The notes under the pieces are model-generated. The model had not been told where the DNA came from. It searched no databases and was given only the letters and a program-made list of their open reading frames with translations. Shown piece by piece: positions 1 through 12,147 of a stretch of DNA of 64,000 nucleotides. Within the stretch, counting starts at the first letter, position 1; each line of letters starts with the position of its first letter. The DNA is from Cliona cf. orientalis (Eukaryota > Porifera > Demospongiae > Clionaida > Clionaidae): assembly GCA_963930775.1 (NCBI GenBank), contig OZ005694.1:8634899-8698898 (forward strand), read 5' to 3'. The translations under genes and the position numbers were made by a program.

Positions 1-58
1 AATAACTATGTATGAACCACTTCTTCAATAAAAAAAAAATTCTAAGTGTATTATAGAT

Positions 59-3000
59 CTACGTTTTCTTCTTGAAAAATTTTGAGGGTGAAATAATGTC
101 AGGTCTGTCGAAGTGTGGTTTCTTCAACTTGCTAAAGAAGGTGCCTGCCTTGCCCTCACCTCCCTCACTCCTGCAGAAGAACAACAGTGATACATTCATG
201 ATTGATTGAACTTGAAAATTAATGATACCATTACTATACATCATGGGTAGCGTATGGTCTGTCAAACTATCGGACTTGCTATGGTGTGTATAGTCAAGCT
301 TACGCTTCATTCTTTTGGTATTCACTGACTTTCCCACTGCAGTTCTTGATGAGCTGTTCTACCGTGTTCTGAAAGGGGTGCACAATTTAAAATGTTTGAA
401 ATAATTTTTGGCAAATATCCAGAAAATGCTGAAGAATACCATTTTGTCTTGAGCCACTCGCTCAATGTCCCGTTTCAAACATTCCAATCCTGGTATTATG
501 TAATCCGCTAACAGCTCCGCTGAGACGACTGAAAAGAACAGCTAAAGAAAGAAGAACTGCATGATCCCCCTTCTATCTTTCTCTCTTGCTCTCTCACTCT
601 CTTCATTCTTGATCTCTCCCTCCCTCCCTCACACACTCTCTTTTATACAGAAGGATACAGCATTCTGAGATGTTCCTATAGGCGTCCACCAGTGATAGAG
701 CAACGTCCTGCTTCTTTGTCAAGTTCTGGCAGCTGTTGTTCGCTTCAGCCACCTCTGCCAACCGTGGAATAATAACTGCACACACACAAAAAAGAGGGGG
801 AGTAGATGTATACGTATAATATACAAAAAATGTATAGTCACTGAATGAACTTTGACCCCTCCGTGATTACTATACTGTGAAGCAATTTTCTTTGCACTCT
901 TGCTTGTTCTGCTGAAATTAATAACCTGGCTGCTCAAATTGTATCAACTTACACTCATCTCGGAAGACAGGGTCGGCGTTCGGGCCAATCTTTGCCAGAG
1001 TTCTGAGCACCGCCATCAGTATCTGATGGTCCACACTCTGCTCCAGGCTCAGGAAATGCTCAAACTGTTGGTGAACTCTCACTAGAATCTATTGGGGAGA
1101 TAGGGGAAAGAAAGATGATATTATAATGTCATAGCTTGAGGTTTTCTTTTAGTTTGAGCTTACATCTTTGCTTGTCACTGCCTCCATGATGGTGCCGAAG
1201 CTGGCAATGGTGTCCACTCGAACAGAACTGAAAGGTGATGTATACATGTACATGTTAGTAAAAGATATGGAGGGTCTACAGATTTGACATATACAGTAGT
1301 GGTGGGCTTATAGCTGCTAAGAATGTAGCGTACATTTCTGAGTCTCTGGCGAGCTTTGTCAGCTGCGGCAAGACTCCTTTCAGAACCAGCTTCTCTTCAA
1401 CGCCCCTCACCATCAACTGCAGTGAATACAAGAGGCATGCTTTGAAATAAGCTTATACTACATGTACAAGAACTTTCATGCACATAATATAGTCTAGTAG
1501 ATATAGATGGCACCATATATAGCAATCAGGCTACACCTCTTTCATGCACATGCACAGTAGCTAGATGATTGTCAGCTGACACAATAGAATACTCACACAA
1601 TAAAATTATATGCACATGTAAATATTAATGATGTCATAGAAGAATGTATTAAATGTACAATGTCATGTACATGTAGAATGGAATATCAAATCAACTAGCA
1701 AACTCGACGCTATCGTGAGCAGTCCTATTGTCTGTATATCCTCCCGCGACCATCAGCTGGTCGGTGGAAAGGACAGCGGCAAAGCACGTAAACCGTCCGA
1801 CAGAAATATGACCTATGACCTCCCAGGTGTTCGTCAAGGAGCAGTAAACGTAAATCTCAGAGACTGGTTTTGGGTCGTTTAGACTCTTGCCACTGATGGC
1901 TAACAGTCTGCCTCTGAACACAACACAGGTAGATTGGGTCACGGGTAGGGCAGCAAGATTGATCCATTGTGATGGTTGTGCTGCAGATGTAGAGCTATTT
2001 TGTCGTTCAGGGGAAGAATTGCCGCCATTTTGGTGTGGTTCTGCGGTCGATGCTCCGTTTTGTCTCACGGGCGGTGTGAATTCTCCAGATGATGAAAGCT
2101 GTCGCCTTGGTTGTGAGGTACTTGACGATGATGTTCTTTCCGGTGAACAGCCATTTTGAGCCTCTGGTGATGCACGAGCACTTTGAAGAGATTGGAGGAA
2201 AGTTCCCAAGGAACAAGCATACACGAGATTGGTCTGGTTTCCAATCCTGTTGACTCCGCCCACTACGAAGAGACAACCATCCAGTACTGCCATCGACGCA
2301 CACCAGCAAGGCTCATGTAGATCTGCAGTACTATACCACTGACGATGCTCAACATCTAACACTTCTACCGTTCTCAGTACCATCTCTCTCTCTCCCTTTC
2401 CACCGGCTACGATTAAGTAAGCTCCAGTAGAAAGAGTCGACGTATGACTACGCTTGGTCGGCATGTTTGGAAATTCTTCAATCCATCTTTTTTTGTTTCC
2501 AGCTTCGCTGGCCACGAGGCTACGTAGCTCGTTAGTGCAGTGCCCATTTCGGCATCCTCCAACAGCAGTGAGCTTTTTGTTGATAATTACCAGGGGGCTA
2601 CTCTCGTAGGGACAGTCAGGAAGTCTGTTCCATCCCTGGCTTTCGTCGTACGAGTAAACCTCTCGTGTGCGAGCGGGTCTGAAGTAAGCTTTGGAATCGT
2701 CAACCACGGCATCGTTCGATCGATACATTGCTCTTGGCGCCTTCCTGCTGTCCTTCTTCCATTTCAAAATGAGGTTCTTATGCAAATACATGTATTGCTC
2801 AAGTTTCTTTTCGAGGCTTTCTTTTTCTGCCGCACAGGTGCTGAGCTGCTGACTAATTTCTGTTATCTTTCTCTCTTTTTCAGCCATGAGTTGGTCCTTT
2901 TCCCCAGAACTGCTCCTGACCTCCTCTAGCTGTTGTCTTTGCTGTTGAATCACCTCCTGTTGAGAATCGATTCCCCGTTTCAATTCCATGATCTTGTCAT

Positions 3001-5713
3001 CCTTTAGTCTGATTGTTTCCGTGATTTTCTCGTCTTTTTCTTCAACTAGCACATTGCATTTCCTGATTACCTCATCTCTCTCGGCTATCTGCTGTTGTAG
3101 AGACTCCACTTGCTCTTCAAGTTGTGTCACAAGTTCATCTTTTTCTGTGCTGACACCAACTTCACGGGTAGAAACACAAGCCGTGCTTTCTCCATCTACA
3201 TGAAGCATACCATTTTGTTGAACCATGCTGTTTTCGTGAACAGCTACATGTACCATACTCCTACTGTCGTTGTATTCCTTGCGCTTTTTTAGTTCAGCCA
3301 AGTCTCCGCAGAGCTCTTGAGTCGAAGGACGTTTAGCAGGCTCATTTTCAAGACATTTCAATGCCAACGGACGCAAAGGATGCCGTTCATCAATTTCATT
3401 GATGTGTTCCTGACGTCGCTCTATTTCTGGTGCAGGGGTCTCAATGCGTCCACTGGGAAAGCTTGGATGATCAATTTCGACCTCTTTCAGCTTCTCCCCA
3501 GGATCAGGCTCCTCGCGTGTCAGAATTTGAATTATAAGCACACCAAATGAAAAGCAATCGACCATCGGGCTATACTTAGGCTTTCTTTTGAAGCATTCCG
3601 GAGGCATGTAGACATCGGTGCCCGGATACATACTCATTGTAATTCGAGAACCTTGTGGGTTCAAATCACTCAACTTCGCCATTCCAAAGTCGGCCACTTT
3701 AGCTCTGACGTTTCCTATCAATAGGATATTGTTACTGGAGAGATCTCTGTGAATGATGCCATTCGAGTGGAGGTAGGAGAGAGCTAGACAGATATCGTGG
3801 CAGATGTTGACCTGAATATCGTAGCGGATCGGTTGAGTAGCTTTCTTCAGAAAATCAGTCAAATTCTTGTCCATCCGTTCCATGAGTAGAGCAGGTAGGC
3901 CTGTGCTGGGGTCTTCGTAGTAGACACCCAGATACTGGACTATGTTGGGGTGCCTCAACTCTTGCATGAATTCACGCTCCTGTTCGAATTTCCGGATGGG
4001 TCCCCGTTCTGCGTCATTCAGCTCTCTCTGGGAGTTTGGATCGAAGAGAGTCTCGTGCAGGACCTTGGCAGCACATGGCAGATCGTCACATCTAGCAATG
4101 CAGACTTTGCCATAGGATCCTATACCCAGGACTTGGTGTTTGAACAGCTTCACAGACTTGAAGGTAGCAGTCATTGGTCACTTGTCAAATTTTCCACAAA
4201 TAAATAGAGCTTCTGATTAGTAGAGCGCACACTGAACTCCAAAACAGCCTCTACTATAATTGCTAGAGCACCAAATAGCTATTATTAAGCTAGATACACA
4301 AAGAAACAGCCCTGAAAATGTTTCTGCTATGTAGCCTTTGCAGGTCTCCCTGCTCTATAGATGGACAACAATGACCTCTGTGTCATTTCTTGCACTCTCA
4401 GCAGGAAGTGGTATGCATACAGGGTGGGGCGGAACATACCAGCAATGGTATGTGTGTATACAAACATCACTATGAATACAATTTTACTAACAATGCATAC
4501 TATGTAGGGCATGCAGGTACAAGTACAGTGTCATGTAATAATCTGATTCCAGACAGATGCTTGTCATTGGCCGATGAATCAGATATACATTGTACATGTA
4601 TATTGAATAGCCCTCTTGACCGTAATACAATGTCATAATACACTGCATATTGGTATAATACACTGTTCTATTCAGCATTAATTTTATAATCATAAGCTAC
4701 ATGTACATGTACATGTACATGTACATGTAACTGATATACATACCAGTTTGTAATAACTACATGTAACTACATAGCTACTGTACTATAGGTCTTCTACTGA
4801 GGTAGCCCATATTATCTGATGATAGACTTACTCCTAGCAGAATGCCAATATAGCGTCTGACTTGGAATGAGGTGTGCGTGATGAGGTCATGGAGGATGTT
4901 TAGCAGCAAGCCGTGTAACCGTCTCTCCCTCTTCAGCTCCGCAAAGGTAGCCTTGAGGCTGTCCAGGGGACCGAAGTAGAGGGCAATGTCGACCAGCGTT
5001 GATCGCAGAAAGCCAACTAGCTGCTTTTCATCCTACACATAATACATACACATGTATAATACTAGATATCAGCGTATATACATGTATAATAGCCTCATCC
5101 CCAGGCCCTCTCTCTATGCAGAGAAGTATTATGCTGAATCATGAATACTTTGCTGACAATTCATGATCTAATGGTGTGAACAGATGGCTCATGTGAGGTA
5201 CATAATATTATCCTAGTGGATGGGAAGAAGTGGGGAATCCCCAGGGACTCCCCCCTCTCACTGACTGATATGACATCATAGTTACAATGTATGGTATGCA
5301 CACCTCTTTGAAGCAGCTGAGGATGCCAGAGACATAGATTGGAAGGACCGGCGTGGTGAGGTTAGTCTTACCCTCGGCCAGTGCTGCTCCAGGGTTCTGC
5401 TTCGGTAGCTTCAGGCTACGCTCAAAGTACGGCTTGAGCTGAAACAAAAAATAGAGACAGAGAAAGAGAGAATCAGTGACGAGGGGTATTTGTAGGTCCC
5501 ACTATTATTATATATATATTTACCACATTATGGGTGAAGGTGTGCCCAAAGTAGCTACAGTAGTTCGAAAGCAGCACGGCCAAACTGTGAATCAACTCTG
5601 ACTGGAAGAAACCTAACTTTACTACATATGGGAGAACAAACAATTGAAACCAAAAACTTGCTAAAATACTGTATAATATTATTTACCTGATATTCTCATA
5701 AATTTCCCTAAAC

Positions 5714-5765
<52 letters not shown>

Positions 5766-8700
5766 CATGTACATGACTTGCAAATTTTACGCTGCAATTA
5801 TTATGATCAGTACGTACTACTCAGTCTGGAACCACTCCAGGCTCGTCCAAGGGGAAAATCCCTTTGATGTGACCTCACGCTCGAATGCCACCACCAGAGT
5901 GTTGAGCTTGGCAGCATCACCAACGATAGTGTGAATGTCAAGCAGCGGAGAGCTGGGCTTTGGGAAGCTCACTGTGTTTGTGCATGCATATCACCAAGTA
6001 CAAGTGTGTACTAAGTTGACGACCATTACCGATTTTCTTAGGTGACGACCTTTACCGTAATAGTATTATTATTATTTCGGACACTCACCTTCCTTGACTT
6101 CACTGACGTCTGGCAAAGCCCCATCACTATAAGGACCTGCAAGTAGACCATAATATACAATATCAAATAGAAATAAATGAAGATTCATCCTTGGGGGTAA
6201 AATGACCAGTCAAAATGTTGGCATGTTTATCGAACATAATATACGTACATACCTGACAGGAGTACAGTGGCGTAGTGCCATGGCACAAGGTGAGTGAGAG
6301 TGAGCAGGTGATGCTGAGACTGCTCCACTGCCCCAGATTCACCCTCTGACCGGCTCACTTGCTGCATAACAAACAGTGTATTTGCATTATTATTCTAATG
6401 TAGGGTAATGTAGGTATTGTAGGTATTATAAGGTATTATAAGGTATTGTAAGATATTGTGGGGTAATGTAGGTCAGGAATCTGATTGGTCAGTTGGTGCT
6501 ACAGTCTCAGGCCTCCGAGTGACCAATCAGATCATAGCATTTGTTACAACTATTCTAATGTAAGTATTGTACATGTAGGTATTGTAAGGTAATGTAAGGT
6601 ATTGTAAGGTACTGTAAGGTATTGTAGGGTGTTATAGGGTAATGTAGGTCAGGAATCTGATTGGTCAGTTGGATGTCCACTATCTCACTTCGCTTTATTT
6701 GGGATGCTACAGCCTCAGACCTCTGAGTGACCAATCAGATCACAGCATTTGTTACAACTATATTCTAATGTAGGTCTTGTAGTAGAAGATAAATTTTCAT
6801 ACCATAAATAGCGAATATTTCTATGTTAAAATATTTTCGGACAGCATGGCTTGTGCGAAAATTAAACGCACGAAATACATGCGCAATATTAACGACAATG
6901 CGGTACAGGGTCGTTTGTCCGAAAATTATTTAGCGCGAAAAATTATCGCATGAAATATTTTAGACACGAAATATTCGCGATTTACGGTAATAATAAAATT
7001 ATACACAATTCCTACCACATCTTTAATGCCCCACATACATGTAATTTATGGCCGCCATCACTCACTCACCTTGATGCATGTGAGGAGCTGGTGGAGGAAG
7101 TAAGAGAGCATCTCGCTCTCCAGCGTGTCCAGCTCAAAAGCCCAAGCAGCCAGTGCCGGCAGCAGCACAGTGTAGGAGGTGGAGACCACCATCTGCGAAG
7201 AATCGGTCAGCGTCTTGAGAAGGAGCTCCCAGCACTGCTTGAACTTGTCTTCGTCGTCTGTGAAGGCAACGATGACGGAGAGAGAGCGGACTACCGCCTG
7301 TCGCACGCTCTCTGCCTTGTCCTCCGATAGCATCTGCTTCAGCATGGAGAGGACTAGAGACCCTCGAAGCTCCGCCTACACATGTACATGCATGCATATG
7401 ATATGACATGGTATAGGGAGCAGACATGTACATATTATTTGTGAAAATTCAGAGCGTAAATTATCAAATCTACTCCAGGATTTTTATACAATTTTGGCAC
7501 ACTGCATCAACCGTAAACTGTACATACATGTACATGTATATAAAATAATGCTGTATATATGCATTAACACTGTGCCATGTTTAGCCGTTCAAAAGTGATT
7601 GTTATGTATTTCATACCGGTATGTAGGGAGCCAGCACTCCACACGACTCGGCCACCAGCAGCCTCCTCTCGTAGTGTTTGTGAGTGATCTGAAGAGAAAT
7701 GAAAGCATAACAACAACATTCTTCACATGATAGAAAAATAGCCATCTCTCTCTCCCTCTCTCCCTCCCTCCATCTCCATCCCCCTTTACTCTTTACCCTT
7801 TACTCTTCTCCCTTATCTTCTCCCTCTCTCCTTCCCTCTCTTTCTCTCTCTTAGTCTCTATCTCTCTCTCCCTCACCTGTTCCCAGAGCTGTGGCAGTAG
7901 CTCAGACTCCAAGCTGCTCTGACCGGCTAGCTTGGCAAATCCCACACACCCCGACAAGATGGCCAGTCTCTGGTTCCTGTCCGGCTTCTTTGTGAGGTTG
8001 AACATAATCTGTAGCAGCTGCTCTCTGACCTTTGACTCGGGATGACGAGAGATGACACACAGTATCACTGGAATCAGAGGCTATAGATGGGAAAGAAGTT
8101 AAAGATACTTTACGTACATAATAAATATGATACAGTTGAGATGCCGGTCCATCAAAAAAACTCAATGTAGTGAAATTTTCCGACAACAAAAATTTAATAT
8201 TCACAACCTATATAGTACATGTACATGTAACTACATGCACATGTACATGTATATCCCACCTCTCTCTTATTGTGCATCATGTGAGGCACAATGTGGGGTA
8301 GACTCCTCCCTACCACCTGCACCACGTCCATTCCTGGACTGGCCAGTTTGGTCACCTCCCCGTCCAGCTTCGGGTCGGTCTTCAGCTGACAGATGTTGAG
8401 CAGCTCTTGTCTGAAGCTCACAGACATAAGCATCCTTCTAGGGGGAGGGGACTCTACGCTACGCTCTCTATCTTCCAGGTCTGGCTTTTCGTTCTCAAGT
8501 GTAGAGCAGCTTGCGGTTAATTGTTCTCTTGACGATTCCCCCTCAATTTTACTGATCTCTTCTTCTTGTTGTTGTTGCTCTTGTTCCCCCTCTAAGTCGG
8601 AACTTAGCAATGGCCCCATGTCACCACCGGCCCCCGGCCCACTCCTGGGCATCTGGGGGGAAGAATCTTCTTCGTTTTCATCGACCACCGTCTCAACATC

Positions 8701-9995
8701 ATCTCCAGAAATGGCAGATACGCTTCCAGTCGTCGAAACAGACATACGATCTGAGATATCACCTTTCTTTCCTCTCTCTTCTCCTGTAACATCTCCTGTC
8801 AAATCTCGATCACCCTCTCTCCCTCTTCTTCCTTCTTTCATTAAATCTTCCTTTCTTAGAGCTGACGGTTCTCTTTCTCCTTGCGGCGACGACGGTAAGT
8901 CGACCACGTTGAGGTCTGGAGAAGAACTTGTTCTTCCCTCCTCTCTCTTCTTCATCATCTCCATGGCGATGGAGGGCGGGGCAACAGCTGCAGGGGGTTC
9001 GGTCTCCGTCATGTCAGAGAGAGAGCTGCTTCGCCGGCGAAGCTTGCGGTCTGATGATGTCGGTTGAATGTTGCCTTTCTTCAGTGAAGCAACGCTGCAT
9101 CCATAGAAGAAAGGTAACCAGCCATGTGATATGAGAAGCTTATCCCAACATCCAACACTTGATGGTCAATTACACTACTCTACTGTCTTGGCCTAGTTAC
9201 ATGTACATGTATATGTATCCCTACCAGGTCTTCTACCAGTTTTTAGCATGCAATATTGAAAATCTGGGAATGGGCCGGGGACGAGGCTACATGTACTCCC
9301 GTTTGCATGTATGGGCCACCTGAGGTAAAATTCCCGTCGGATAAAAAACACTCTTAAGTTACCTGGATCTCTTCCTTTGGTTGTGCTGACGCAGTGTTTC
9401 ATTCTCTCTCTTCAGCGCAAGGTTCTCGCTCATTACTGTCGACAGCTGATCCTCCTGTCATTTAATACATGTACATGTACATGTACATGTATTGTAATAT
9501 GTGTATATTTGGTAATACTCCCCGCAAATAAAAGGCTACTTCTCATGGGAAGCATTAATAGTATTTTTGATGCAATATGTGTACATGTATAAGGCTTACT
9601 GATAGAGTGCCATGCCAGTAGGCGACTCACAAGCCCTTGGTATGGCTTATATTTATATTTACACAACATTGTTAGTAGAAGTTGCCAGTCAAATTTTGAT
9701 GGCTGTATCATTATGCAGTATTATGATGGTATGCAAAATATTACCAAATTTTTTATTATACATAATAGTATGCACAGTCCTCCCCTTGCTTCTATGAGGA
9801 GATGGATTGACTCACCAGATTTTTTATTCTGTCGATTTTATCTTTGTCGGAGAGCATACAGGTGCTGTAGTTTCTGAACAGGTAGAGCAGATCGGGAGGC
9901 TTGGGGATGTTCAGACCAACATCGTCCCAGTCATCGAAATCCTGGAGGAAGGAGGGAGGGGAAAGGTCTAGCTCTCTCTCTTCTTCTCTCTCTCT

Positions 9996-10085
<90 letters not shown>

Positions 10086-11966
10086 TTCTGTTGATACACA
10101 AGAGAAACCATTCACATTATAAAGTACAAAATTAATGTCAACACCATCTAAACTGATAAGTTTCAATGAAACTACAATGAATCATAATATATCAGTATAG
10201 ATTATACACACAGACAGTCTGATCATTATTATTGGATGTGTGTGAATGCTCATGCCCAAAGAGACAGTTTTAGTCATGGGCCCGGGGGAAATCCCTGGCA
10301 TGTACAATGTAAACATGACATGTGTGATCAGGTGTAAGTTGCTGGCTACAACAACACAACATACATGTACATGCACATGTACAAGGACATGTACATGTAA
10401 TTTACATACATGTGTTCTCTCTTTCTCTCTCTCTCTCCCACTCACCTGGTCTCCATTCTCCTCTGTAAAGGTGATGGCTGTCAGTTTGTTGTCTTGCTGC
10501 ATCAAGTATTCGTGAGCGAGAAAGTTGAGAGCACGTTTCTCATGAAGTTTGATCGGGTCCTAATAGCATGAACTATCAATAATATAGAGAGGCAAAAAAC
10601 CATACTATACATGTAGGCAAGAGTAGTTATGTGTCTTGCTCAATTCAAGTATGCTTATATATGTCATGAATAATATATAGAGTTGTGTGTGAGCTCTTTT
10701 GGACATCAACTTACATCTGATCTGACTCCAATCTTTGCCGACGGTTCACCATCTTTCGTAGTACCAACCTCTACAACAATAATATAAAAATAAATAATGA
10801 TTGTGATGTTACAATGTATACATGCAGGACTAGCAACATTACAAAACAACTCTATTAATATAATATTAGGAATAATCCTGTACGTAGTACCGTGTTAATA
10901 TTAATACAACATGTAGTGTGCATGTATTTTAATTTTCGTAGGTGTATTCTATAATGAAAATTTTCAGATTACAGCACTCACCTGTGGCAGCCTCCGTGAG
11001 GCTCCCTCTCAGTGATTTGATCGTCTCGTAAGCTTTTCTCAGCTCAAACTCGAGAACAGCCACTCGATCGTCAGTCTCCTTGTCCAAGTCATCTGAGTAG
11101 CGACCTAGCTCAATGGAGTCAAACGTGGAGAGACTGGAGGTACGGACTAGAGGGAGGGAGGGGGGGAGGGGGGAGCAAGGAGAAAGAGATGAAAAAGGAG
11201 GGGGGAGAGAGAGGGAGAGATAGATAGAGAGGAGAGTAAGAGAGAGAAATAGTTAATTTGTGATCAGCGATTGACTCGTTTGATGCACCCAGTGTAAACA
11301 GGATAGGCGTGGTGTTTACAGTGCAATATGCAATGCAAGCAGCCACTTGCACTAACTTACATGAATGTCTACATGCACATGTATTCACACAGTGAACTGT
11401 TGTACAAGCTCGCACTGTCACACTTCTATAGTCTCACTCACAATAACTGATGCTACAACATTGCAGTGTACCAAAGGGTGACATTGAATACGGATACAGC
11501 TAGCATACCGTATTCAGTTTCATTGATCTATACACGTGTACCAGTCAGTGTCAGTGCAACCAACCCAAGCCAGGTAATTTGCATCTACCAGACCACTGCA
11601 TCAATATTGCATCAGCAGCCTGGCATATTGTCTAAATTCTAATGTGTCCCCACCCACAGACATACATGTACAAATTTATATCTCACTCATGGAACTGTGC
11701 AGGATTCCCGAGGGCGGTTGCGGTATGGCGTGCTCGAAGTTGCCAGGATTGGAGAAGTAGTCTCTTAAGCTTGGAACCTCCTTCCCGCACTCCAGCAGCT
11801 CCGTGTGCAGCTCGAGGGCCGTCAGAACGAAGCCATCCTCGAGGAGGGCGCTCGAAAACTCCTCCCAGTCTCGCGAACTGGCGCTGCGCGGACTCGAGTT
11901 GGTGGACTGCACGCGAGGAAGGATTGGAGACTCTGATATCGAGAAATTAGCCATATCTTCCCTCAA
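59..11966 (-). CDS. RELCH: RELCH (KIAA1468) orthologue: LisH, coiled-coil and HEAT-repeat protein
   Basis: In vertebrates RELCH binds Rab11 on recycling endosomes and helps move cholesterol to the trans-Golgi. Recognised from the LisH segment in exon 1 (ending LRDYFSNPGNFE), RVAVLEFELRK in exon 2, WDDVGLNIPKPPDLL in exon 5, and HEAT blocks such as RRLLVAESCGVLAPYIP. Inferred exons, 5' to 3': 11687-11966, 10982-11146, 10715-10770, 10446-10559, 9826-9941, 9363-9454, 8260-9094, 7877-8090, 7617-7688, 7070-7375, 6253-6361, 6089-6136, 5821-5972, 5687-5712, 5524-5601, 5304-5438, 4832-5032, 1334-1415, 1164-1228, 953-1081, 649-775, 440-538, 326-368, 59-144. They sum to 3630 nt (1209 aa), close to the roughly 1.2 kb-residue vertebrate protein. 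The start may instead be the second Met at 11954. The last splice is uncertain: reading through exon 326-368 stops at 300. Exon 8260-9094 is long, acidic and Ser-rich. Confidence 0.92.
1691..4174 (-). CDS. Intronless kinase / coiled-coil / Kelch-repeat protein nested in a RELCH intron
   Basis: A single open frame of 827 aa. A complete protein kinase domain covers about residues 10-305: glycine loop GIGSYGKV (17-24), lysine in AAKVLH (37), catalytic HRDLSSNN (142 onward) and DFG (162-164), so it should be active. Sequence style is TKL-like. A Gln/Glu/Lys-rich coiled coil follows at roughly 340-470, then Kelch-type beta-propeller repeats to the end (VVGGVNRIGN, LMVAGGYTDN), interrupted by a Ser/Gln-rich linker near 660-720. 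The gene lies wholly inside RELCH intron 1416-4831 on the same strand. Lack of introns beside an intron-rich host suggests retroposition or a late insertion, but I see no poly-A tract or target duplication. Substrate and partners cannot be read from the sequence. Confidence 0.9.
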   Translation of the reverse strand: MTATFKSVKLFKHQVLGIGSYGKVCIARCDDLPCAAKVLHETLFDPNSQRELNDAERGPIRKFEQEREFMQELRHPNIVQYLGVYYEDPSTGLPALLMERMDKNLTDFLKKATQPIRYDIQVNICHDICLALSYLHSNGIIHRDLSSNNILLIGNVRAKVADFGMAKLSDLNPQGSRITMSMYPGTDVYMPPECFKRKPKYSPMVDCFSFGVLIIQILTREEPDPGEKLKEVEIDHPSFPSGRIETPAPEIERRQEHINEIDERHPLRPLALKCLENEPAKRPSTQELCGDLAELKKRKEYNDSRSMVHVAVHENSMVQQNGMLHVDGESTACVSTREVGVSTEKDELVTQLEEQVESLQQQIAERDEVIRKCNVLVEEKDEKITETIRLKDDKIMELKRGIDSQQEVIQQQRQQLEEVRSSSGEKDQLMAEKERKITEISQQLSTCAAEKESLEKKLEQYMYLHKNLILKWKKDSRKAPRAMYRSNDAVVDDSKAYFRPARTREVYSYDESQGWNRLPDCPYESSPLVIINKKLTAVGGCRNGHCTNELRSLVASEAGNKKRWIEEFPNMPTKRSHTSTLSTGAYLIVAGGKGEREMVLRTVEVLDVEHRQWYSTADLHEPCWCASMAVLDGCLFVVGGVNRIGNQTNLVYACSLGTFLQSLQSARASPEAQNGCSPERTSSSSTSQPRRQLSSSGEFTPPVRQNGASTAEPHQNGGNSSPERQNSSTSAAQPSQWINLAALPVTQSTCVVFRGRLLAISGKSLNDPKPVSEIYVYCSLTNTWEVIGHISVGRFTCFAAVLSTDQLMVAGGYTDNRTAHDSVEFAS
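4699..4728. repeat. ACATGT tandem microsatellite
   Basis: Five contiguous copies of the palindromic hexamer ACATGT in a RELCH intron. Shorter runs recur near 8216-8250, 9468-9490 and 10363-10400. Confidence 0.9.
5717..5762. repeat. (GA)n microsatellite
   Basis: About 46 bp of uninterrupted GA dinucleotides just upstream (minus-strand sense) of the 26-bp RELCH microexon at 5687-5712, where it acts as a long CT tract before the acceptor. Confidence 0.95.
6400..6780. repeat. Short tandem array of GTAAGGTATT-like units inside a duplicated intron segment
   Basis: Repeats of the form AAGGTATTGT occur twice (about 6403-6465 and 6550-6640). Each array is followed by a segment starting GTAATGTAGGTCAGGAATC that contains the inverted pair CTGATTGGTCA / TGACCAATCAG. 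The two segments are a local tandem duplication within a RELCH intron. Confidence 0.8.
6800..6989. mobile_element. MITE-like element with terminal inverted repeats and TA ends
   Basis: Starts TACCATAAATAGCGAATA and ends with the near-complement TATTCGCGATTTACGGTA, giving imperfect inverted ends of about 21 bp around a 190-bp body rich in CGAAA motifs. It contains no ORF. The TA borders and the CCGTA-type terminus group it with the elements at 35274, 54070 and 58284. A Tc1/mariner-type non-autonomous element is an inference. Confidence 0.7.
9979..10081. repeat. (TC)n microsatellite
   Basis: About 100 bp of TC repeat in a RELCH intron directly before (minus-strand sense) the exon 9826-9941. 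It reads as an Arg-Glu repeat ORF in one frame and is not coding. Confidence 0.95.
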
Positions 11967-12147
11967 GTATAGACGTAAATCTTGTCAGAGTTGGAGGGCA
12001 AGGCGACCGTCCTTTTGGCCCTCAAGTTGTAGTTTGGTCATGTGATAGAGGCGGAGCTAACCGTTGCAGCACGCAAGTGGGCGGGGCTTGTAGCAGTAAA
12101 ATGCGCATTATTTAGAAGCGATTACTTGCAACGTTATAATCCTCAAG
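11967..12147. promoter_or_regulatory. Divergent promoter region between RELCH and AKTIP
   Basis: Only about 180 bp separates the inferred start codons of RELCH (minus) and AKTIP (plus), so both 5'UTRs and promoters must lie here or overlap. No TATA box is evident in a convincing position. A bidirectional promoter is inferred from spacing alone. Confidence 0.6.

Noticed and set aside
5521..7375. Separate small genes suggested by isolated ORFs
   Set aside because: They are consecutive RELCH exons with GT-AG borders and matching phase.
8393..9067. 224-aa Ser-rich plus-strand ORF
   Set aside because: It is the antisense of the long acidic RELCH exon 8260-9094, which joins correctly to neighbouring exons.
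9792..10166. ORF containing a long Arg-Glu repeat
   Set aside because: It reads through a (TC)n microsatellite; only its C-terminal part overlaps a true RELCH exon (9826-9941).
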